Shown here one piece after another: positions 15,494 through 19,970 of a DNA stretch of 19,970 nucleotides (its first letter is position 1; each line of letters opens with the position of its first letter). Source of the stretch: Pseudomonadota bacterium (GTDB lineage Bacteria > Pseudomonadota > Gammaproteobacteria > Xanthomonadales > Xanthomonadaceae); contig JAEXRB010000381.1 in assembly GCA_023438325.1 (NCBI GenBank), positions 1 through 19,970 on the forward strand. Reading direction: 5' to 3'. The notes beneath the pieces were generated by a model. That model saw nothing but the letters and a program-made list of their open reading frames with translations, was not told where the DNA came from and did no database searches. The translations under genes were made by a program, and so were the position numbers.

Positions 15494-15522
15494 ATTCTAG
15501 GGGGTTGCCATCAATAGGTAAA
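15494..15522 (-). promoter_or_regulatory. ahpC promoter
   Basis: On the minus strand TTTACC (15522-15517, -35, 4/6) is separated by exactly 17 bases from TAGAAT (15499-15494, -10, 5/6). The expected start near 15487 gives a leader of about 57 bases before the ahpC ATG. Confidence 0.65.
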
Positions 15523-15562
15523 ATTGATTGTTGGAATCGTTTCGATATACAAAAACTATCGA
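15514..15562. promoter_or_regulatory. OxyR-like binding region of ahpC
   Basis: Compared with ATAG-N7-CTAT-N7-ATAG-N7-CTAT, one register (15514-15550) reads ATAG, TGAT, ATCG, ATAC (11/16) and another (15523-15559) reads ATTG, GAAT, ATAT, CTAT (12/16). A perfect dyad TCGATA-N9-TATCGA (15542-15562) lies within it. The region overlaps and extends upstream of the ahpC -35, the usual place for OxyR activation. Confidence 0.55.
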
Positions 15563-15635
15563 CTGTCGTTTCCGCCACCCGCCTCTCCATGTGGTGTCCG
15601 CACTCCCTGAACACAAGGCACAACATCGGCACGTG

Positions 15636-15661
15636 CGCTGCGACGCGCAGCGACGTATAAT
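15636..15661 (+). promoter_or_regulatory. typA promoter with palindrome and GC-rich discriminator
   Basis: A perfect TATAAT (15656-15661) precedes typA by 133 bases. No TTGACA-like -35 is present; its place is taken by a perfect palindrome CGCTGCG-ACG-CGCAGCG (15636-15652). The discriminator is GCGCCGC, the GC-rich type seen at stringently controlled promoters. The palindrome could be an operator; that is inference. Confidence 0.5.
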
Positions 15662-15684
15662 GCGCCGCAGCATGAGAACTACCC

Positions 15685-15711
15685 GCGCGGACGATCACTG
15701 ATCGCCCGCGC
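15685..15711 (+). other. Hairpin in the typA leader
   Basis: An 11-pair stem with one A-C mismatch plus a closing C-G pair (arms GCGCGGACGATC and GATCGCCCGCGC, 3-base loop) starts about 17 bases after the predicted transcript start. It is followed by TTTCGTGTT, a poor U tail, so it might attenuate weakly or stabilise the leader. Confidence 0.4.
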
Positions 15712-15794
15712 TTTCGTGTTCCCGCCGAATATCCTGAACCCTTCCCTTCAGCCAACGGCCCGTCTTCTCGACCTGCCTCTCATAGCCCGTGCCC

Positions 15795-17624
15795 ATGTCC
15801 ATCGATAATCTCCGCAACATCGCCATCGTCGCCCACGTTGACCACGGCAAGACCACTCTCGTCGATTGCCTGCTCAAGCATTCCGGCACCCTGAACGAAC
15901 GCACCGTCCTGGCCGAGCGCGTGATGGACAGCAACGATCAGGAAAAGGAACGCGGCATCACCATCTTGGCCAAGAACACCGCCATCTCCTGGCGCGGCAA
16001 CCGCATCAACATCGTCGACACCCCCGGCCACGCCGATTTCGGTGGCGAAGTGGAGCGCGTGCTGTCGATGGTCGACTCGGTGCTGCTGCTGGTCGACGCG
16101 ATGGACGGCCCGATGCCGCAGACACGATTCGTCACCCAGAAGGCATTCTCGATGGGCTTCAAGCCGATCGTGGTGATCAACAAGGTGGATCGCCCCGGCG
16201 CGCGTCCGGAATGGGTCGTCGAACAAGTCTGGGATCTGTTCGACCGCCTCGGCGCCACGCCCGAGCAGATGGATTTCCCGATCGTCTACGCCTCCGGCCT
16301 GAACGGCTACGCCGGCCTTACCGATGATGTGCGCTCGGGCGACATGACGCCGCTGTACGAGGCCATCATGCAGCACGTGCCGAAGCCGCCGGTGGATCAG
16401 GAAGGCCCGTTCCAGATGCGCATCAGCCAGCTGGACTACAACAACTTCGTCGGCGTGATCGGCATCGGCCGCATCCAGCGCGGCACGCTGAAGAAGAACA
16501 TGCCGGTCGCCGTGATCGATCGCGAAGGCAAGAAGCGTCAGGGCAAGATTTTGCAGGTGCTGGGCTTCATGGGGCTTGAGCGCATCGAACAGGACAGCGC
16601 CGAGGCCGGCGACATCGTCGCCATTTCCGGCATCCAGGAGCTGACCATCTCCGATACGGTATGCGCGCTGGACACGCCCGAGGCACTGCCCGCGCTGACG
16701 GTCGACGAGCCGACCATCTCGATGACTTTCCAGGTCAACAACTCGCCGTTCGCCGGCAACAAGGATCTTTCCGGCGGCAAGTTCCTGACCAGCCGCCAGC
16801 TCAAGGATCGTCTGGAGCGCGAAACCGTGCACAACGTCGCGCTGAAGGTCGAGCAGCTCGAAGACGCCGACAAGTTCCTCGTTTCCGGCCGTGGCGAACT
16901 GCACCTGTCGGTGCTGATCGAGAACATGCGTCGCGAGGGTTTCGAACTGGCGGTATCGCGCCCGGAAGTGATCATCAAGGAAATCGACGGCCAGTTGATG
17001 GAGCCGATCGAACAGCTCGTCGTGGACGTGGAGGAAGTCCATCAGGGTGGCGTGATGGAAAAGCTCGGCATCCGCAAGGGTCAGCTCAAAGGCATGGAGC
17101 CGGATGGCAAGGGCCGCGAGCGCCTCGAATACCAGATTCCGGCGCGTGGCCTGATCGGCTTCCAGAACGAATTCAAGACCCTGACGCAAGGCTCGGGCCT
17201 GCTGTTCCACGTGTTCGATCACTACGGCCCGAAGGAACAAGGGCCGATTGCCAAGCGCATCAACGGCGTCATGATTGCCAATGCCGCCGGCACCACGCCC
17301 GCCTATTCGCTCGGGCCGTTGCAGGAGCGCGGCAAGCTGTTCGCCGCCGAAGGCGACAATGTCTATGAAGGCCAGCTGGTGGGTATCCACTCCAAGGACA
17401 ATGACCTCACCGTCAATGCCATCAAGCCGAAGCCGCTGACCAACATGCGCGCCTCGGGCAAGGACGATGCCATCCAGCTCACCCCGGCGATCAAGTTCTC
17501 GCTGGAGCAGGCGCTGGATTTCATCGACGACGATGAATTGGTGGAAATCACCCCCAAGGAAATCCGCCTGCGCAAGAAGCACCTGACCGAGAACGATCGC
17601 AAGCGCGCCTCACGCGCCGCCTGA
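15795..17624 (+). CDS. typA: Ribosome-associated GTPase TypA/BipA
   Basis: This 609-residue translational GTPase binds ribosomes and aids assembly and stress adaptation, notably in the cold. The G domain has AHVDHGKTT (13-21), RGITI with T56, DTPGH (75-79) and NKVD (129-132), followed by EF-G-like beta-barrel and alpha/beta domains. The BipA-specific C-terminus reads IPARGLIGFQNEFKTLTQGSGLL and GKDDAIQLTPAIKFSLEQALDFIDDDELVEITP. I start it at ATG 15795 (MSIDNLRN, family-like); GTG 15789 would add two residues. No clear Shine-Dalgarno precedes it. It stands alone, divergent from ahpC, with a strong terminator after it. Confidence 0.97.
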   Translation: MSIDNLRNIAIVAHVDHGKTTLVDCLLKHSGTLNERTVLAERVMDSNDQEKERGITILAKNTAISWRGNRINIVDTPGHADFGGEVERVLSMVDSVLLLVDAMDGPMPQTRFVTQKAFSMGFKPIVVINKVDRPGARPEWVVEQVWDLFDRLGATPEQMDFPIVYASGLNGYAGLTDDVRSGDMTPLYEAIMQHVPKPPVDQEGPFQMRISQLDYNNFVGVIGIGRIQRGTLKKNMPVAVIDREGKKRQGKILQVLGFMGLERIEQDSAEAGDIVAISGIQELTISDTVCALDTPEALPALTVDEPTISMTFQVNNSPFAGNKDLSGGKFLTSRQLKDRLERETVHNVALKVEQLEDADKFLVSGRGELHLSVLIENMRREGFELAVSRPEVIIKEIDGQLMEPIEQLVVDVEEVHQGGVMEKLGIRKGQLKGMEPDGKGRERLEYQIPARGLIGFQNEFKTLTQGSGLLFHVFDHYGPKEQGPIAKRINGVMIANAAGTTPAYSLGPLQERGKLFAAEGDNVYEGQLVGIHSKDNDLTVNAIKPKPLTNMRASGKDDAIQLTPAIKFSLEQALDFIDDDELVEITPKEIRLRKKHLTENDRKRASRAA

Positions 17625-17652
17625 TCCACCGCGCATCATTCGCAACATCCGG

Positions 17653-17683
17653 CCCCGCATGCGGCAGCGCATGCGGGGTTTTT
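17653..17683 (+). terminator. Rho-independent terminator of typA
   Basis: A perfect 11-bp stem (CCCCGCATGCG / CGCATGCGGGG, loop GCAG) followed by TTTTT lies 28 bases after the typA stop. Confidence 0.93.
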
Positions 17684-17732
17684 CATGTCGCATTTCCTTG
17701 CGGCGCGCCGCCCTTCGAGCCGCCTCGCCGTG

Positions 17733-17755
17733 AAAACGGCGTTCTGCCGTTTTTT
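17733..17755. terminator. Terminator-like hairpin between typA and the methyltransferase gene
   Basis: An 8-bp stem (AAAACGGC / GCCGTTTT, 5-base loop) with a T run on the plus side abuts the stop of the convergent methyltransferase gene. It can back up typA termination and, less strongly, end the minus-strand operon. Confidence 0.65.
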
Positions 17756-18255
17756 CATGGCTGCTCCAGCGCCAGCAACATGCGCTTGCGATCCAGTCCG
17801 CCGGCATAACCGGTGAGCGAGCCGTCACTGCCGAGCACGCGATGACAGGGCACGATCACGCTGATGGGGTTTCTTCCCACCGCCGCCGCAACCGCACGCA
17901 CGGCACTAGATCGCCCCAGCGAGGCGGCCAATGCGCCGTAGCTGCTGGTGGCGCCGAATGGCAAGACCAGAAGCGCCCGCCATACCGATTGCTGGAACGC
18001 CGTGCCGTGCGACAAATCCAGCGCAATGTCGAAGATGCGGCGCTTCCCGGCGAAGTACTCGCGCAACTGCCGTACCGTTTCATCCAGCAGCGGATGCCGT
18101 GGCGTCGACGCACGCACCGGCAACTCCGGAAAGTGTTTTTGCCCATCGAACCACAGCCCGCGCAAACCACCGGCACCGGCCGCCAGAGTGACGCCGCCCA
18201 ATGCGGTATCGCAACGCATGATTTGATCTGCCTCGGAAAAACCTTGCGGACACAT
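17755..18255 (-). CDS. ogt: Methylated-DNA--protein-cysteine methyltransferase (Ogt type)
   Basis: This 166-residue protein removes alkyl groups from O6-alkylguanine onto its own cysteine. The acceptor is C137 in VIVPCHRVLG. The helix-turn-helix part shows GTAFQQSVWRALLVLPFGATSSYGALA, the arginine finger is R120 (SSAVRAVAAAVGRNP), and the end GYAGGLDRKRMLLALE is typical. ATG 18255 lies three bases past the stop of the upstream gene (TGA-AGC-ATG) and has GGAAGG at good spacing, so the two are coupled; ATG 18219 is a less supported alternative. It supplies the O6-methyltransferase activity that the upstream Ada-like fusion lacks. Confidence 0.94.
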   Translation of the reverse strand: MCPQGFSEADQIMRCDTALGGVTLAAGAGGLRGLWFDGQKHFPELPVRASTPRHPLLDETVRQLREYFAGKRRIFDIALDLSHGTAFQQSVWRALLVLPFGATSSYGALAASLGRSSAVRAVAAAVGRNPISVIVPCHRVLGSDGSLTGYAGGLDRKRMLLALEQP

Positions 18256-18258
18256 GCT

Positions 18259-19758
18259 TCACCTTCCTGTCGAATCGAAGTATCCCTGCCAGGCGCGCAG
18301 CACCGCATAGCCGCGCCACGGCTGCCATGACCGCGCGCGCACCACGGCGGCACCGGCCGAAGCCACGCCCAATGCCTTGCGGAGCGCCACATCACCGGCG
18401 GGAAACGCATCCGGCCAGCGCAGCGCACGCAAGGCGATGTACTGCGCCGTCCAGTCACCGATACCGGGCAAGGCACGCAACGCCGCCAGCGTCGCGGGCA
18501 CGTCATCTCCAGCTTGCAGATTCAAGCGCCCGCCCAGCACCGCATCGGCCACGGCACGAATCGCCGCCTGACGCTGGCGCACGATGCCAAGTGCGCCGAG
18601 TCGATCCTCGCTGGCGTCGCGCAATGCCTGCGGCGTCGGAAAGTGTCGCGTCAGTTCCGGGAACGGCGTTGTTGCCGGCTCACCCAGGGCCGCCACCAAT
18701 CGCGACAACAACGTGCGCGCCGCTGCCACGCTCACTTGCTGGCCGACAATGGCCTGCACGGCCAACTCGAATCCATCGAGCGTGCCGGGCACACGCATCC
18801 CGGCTGTGCCGGGAAAATCACGGCACAAGGCTGCATCGATCGTCCCTGGATCGGCATCCAGATCGAACCATCCTCGCACCCGCTCGATCAGCACCGGCAA
18901 ACATCCGGCAAAAGACGGCGCCACTCGTATCTGCATCCGACAGTGGGCCGGCTCGAAGCGCGCCTCGACCCAACCCACGCCCGCCTTCGGCAATCGCGAC
19001 GTGCGCGCGATGCGCATGGCATCGGCATCGACCGTCTCCACGCCTGCCAGCGCACGCGCTGCGAAGAACGCCAGCAGGCCCATCGCATCGAACGGCGGCC
19101 GCCAGCCCAATCGCAGAACAATGCCCTCTCCATCCGCACGCTCGGCACGGCGCCCGCGCAACGCACGTGGATTGAGGCCATACGCCGCCAGAAATGCCGC
19201 ATTGAAGCGTCGCACGCTGGCAAACCCGCTCACCAATGCCACCTGCATCACCGGCAATGAGGTATCCATGAGCAATTGCTTGGCGAGCAACAACCGCCGG
19301 GTCTGGACGTATTGGATCGGCGTGACGCCGAAATGCGTCTGGAACACCCGGCGCAGGTGTCGATCGGAAATACCCAGTCGCGCTGCCAGCTTGGTTGCAT
19401 CGACCCCGCCATCACTCCACGCCTCCGAAGTGTCGATCAGGCGCGCTGCCTGCGTCGCCAGCACCTCTGTTGCATCTTCGCTCGACCAAGCTCGCAACAG
19501 CGGCGCCAATTCGGGCCGGCAGCGCAAGCATGGCCTGAACCCTGCTGCCTCGGCCTGAGCCGCATGTCGGAAAAATCGGCAGTTCTCCCGACGCGGCGCA
19601 CGTACCCGACAAATCGGCCGGCAATAGATTCCGGTGCTGGTCACGGCAGTAAAGAATTTTCCATCGAAACGGGCATCATGCGATTGCATCGCGCGGTAGC
19701 ACGCCTGCGCATCAAGTGGCATCGAAGCGGTCGTCGCAGAAGCGGAGTTGTCGGGCAT
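18259..19758 (-). CDS. Ada N-domain / AraC regulator / AlkA glycosylase fusion
   Basis: Numbered from ATG 19758 the protein has 499 residues and three parts. The Ada zinc domain has C46, C50, C77 and C80, with the exact spacing of E. coli Ada C38/C42/C69/C72, so C46 is the likely methylphosphotriester acceptor. An AraC-type HTH follows at about 98-202 (LAARLGISDRHLRRVFQTHFG). The AlkA glycosylase (about 213-499) has its HhH at 430-437 (LPGIGDWT) and the catalytic D456 (PAGDVALRKALG). It should sense methylated DNA, activate transcription and excise alkylated bases such as 3-methyladenine. The start is uncertain: ATG 19722 is equally plausible, neither has a ribosome site, and a frame reaching 19893 would run into the divergent gene. 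It lacks the Ada C-terminal methyltransferase, which is supplied by ogt downstream. Confidence 0.93.
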   Translation of the reverse strand: MPDNSASATTASMPLDAQACYRAMQSHDARFDGKFFTAVTSTGIYCRPICRVRAPRRENCRFFRHAAQAEAAGFRPCLRCRPELAPLLRAWSSEDATEVLATQAARLIDTSEAWSDGGVDATKLAARLGISDRHLRRVFQTHFGVTPIQYVQTRRLLLAKQLLMDTSLPVMQVALVSGFASVRRFNAAFLAAYGLNPRALRGRRAERADGEGIVLRLGWRPPFDAMGLLAFFAARALAGVETVDADAMRIARTSRLPKAGVGWVEARFEPAHCRMQIRVAPSFAGCLPVLIERVRGWFDLDADPGTIDAALCRDFPGTAGMRVPGTLDGFELAVQAIVGQQVSVAAARTLLSRLVAALGEPATTPFPELTRHFPTPQALRDASEDRLGALGIVRQRQAAIRAVADAVLGGRLNLQAGDDVPATLAALRALPGIGDWTAQYIALRALRWPDAFPAGDVALRKALGVASAGAAVVRARSWQPWRGYAVLRAWQGYFDSTGR

Positions 19759-19879
19759 GGGCACATCATAGGCCGGCAGCGACGCAAGACTGGCCGTTTT
19801 CGGACACCGATTCAGGCGCGCATTCCAGCCCCCTGGCTGTAGCATCACGACCTCGCCATTCCCGGGCAAAGGCTCGCGC

Positions 19880-19970
19880 ATGCTCCGCTTCATTCAATCT
19901 GCCGCACTGCTGGCCCTGCTGCTGGCGAGCATCCCTGCCCTGGCCAAACCAGCGCGCTTCGAGCTAGACC
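19880..19970 (+). CDS. Start of an exported protein, cut by the window end
   Basis: ATG 19880 has AAAGG about eight bases upstream and opens 30 codons reading MLRFIQSAALLALLLASIPA, a good signal peptide ending in LA-K, then PARFELD. The mature start resembles YceI-family proteins (often LDPxHT after a similar lead), but only a handful of mature residues are visible, so this is a weak guess. It is divergent from the Ada-AlkA gene. Confidence 0.6.
   Translation, partial: MLRFIQSAALLALLLASIPALAKPARFELD

Larger units (their letters stand above)
15431..15794. other. Divergent regulatory region between ahpC and typA
   Basis: This is the only gene-free stretch longer than 300 bases. It holds, from left to right, the ahpC ribosome site, the ahpC promoter with its OxyR-like site, a stretch (15565-15630) where I see nothing, the typA promoter with a palindrome, and a typA leader with a hairpin. 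No small ORF with a good start or coding character is visible. Confidence 0.7.

Noticed and set aside
15780..17582. A 600-codon open frame antisense to typA
   Set aside because: It is a shadow of typA codon bias; typA has all its GTPase motifs and no sequence family is visible in the antisense frame.
19759..19879. An Ada box upstream of the Ada-AlkA gene
   Set aside because: AATGCGCG is present, but the paired GCAA element at the right spacing is not.
1..19970. Mobile elements, CRISPR arrays, tRNA or rRNA genes
   Set aside because: No transposase or integrase frames, no regularly spaced repeats and no tRNA cloverleaf or rRNA sequence were seen.

Overview
The window looks like an ordinary chromosomal segment of a GC-rich gammaproteobacterium. 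The order Lysobacterales (Xanthomonadales) is the best guess, because the malate dehydrogenase, AhpC, TypA and the Ada-AlkA fusion all read like the Xanthomonas/Lysobacter/Rhodanobacter versions recalled from memory. No rRNA, tRNA, CRISPR array, insertion sequence, integrase or phage gene was found. Sixteen genes are supported, two of them cut by the window ends.

Left part (1-6480). A secreted proprotein-convertase P-domain protein runs off the left edge. A BASS-family transporter and a PA0069-type radical SAM protein form a tight minus-strand pair. Divergent from them is a small exported protein of unknown function. A short single-domain globin, with a perfect 17-bp palindrome just upstream, is divergent from parE (topoisomerase IV subunit B).

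Middle part (6480-13030). Malate dehydrogenase and a class I aminotransferase lie in tandem, separated by a structured inverted repeat. A cytosolic cyclophilin follows with a clear terminator. Then comes a three-gene operon with overlapping stop and start codons: a periplasmic triple-PepSY protein, an OmpR-family response regulator and a PhoQ-like histidine kinase. A second triple-PepSY exported protein is transcribed divergently, and a PhoP-box-like direct repeat lies between the two PepSY genes. This PepSY/two-component module is the most system-like part of the window.

Right part (13030-19970). ahpC and ahpF form the alkyl hydroperoxide reductase unit. ahpC has a good sigma70-type promoter overlapped by an OxyR-like site, and the ahpC-ahpF spacer can fold into two mutually exclusive hairpins. 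Divergent from ahpC is typA (bipA), with a perfect TATAAT, a GC-rich discriminator, a palindrome in the promoter spacer and a leader hairpin. Last comes an alkylation-repair pair, an Ada-N/AraC/AlkA fusion coupled to an Ogt-type methyltransferase, and the start of another exported protein.

Functionally the window mixes housekeeping genes (parE, mdh, typA, cyclophilin) with stress responses: peroxide (ahpCF), alkylation (ada-alkA/ogt), possibly nitrosative or oxygen stress (globin), and envelope sensing (PepSY/two-component). Nothing here is clearly a new mobile or defence system. The novelty candidates are regulatory RNA or DNA structures, the PepSY pair, and two exported proteins of unknown role.
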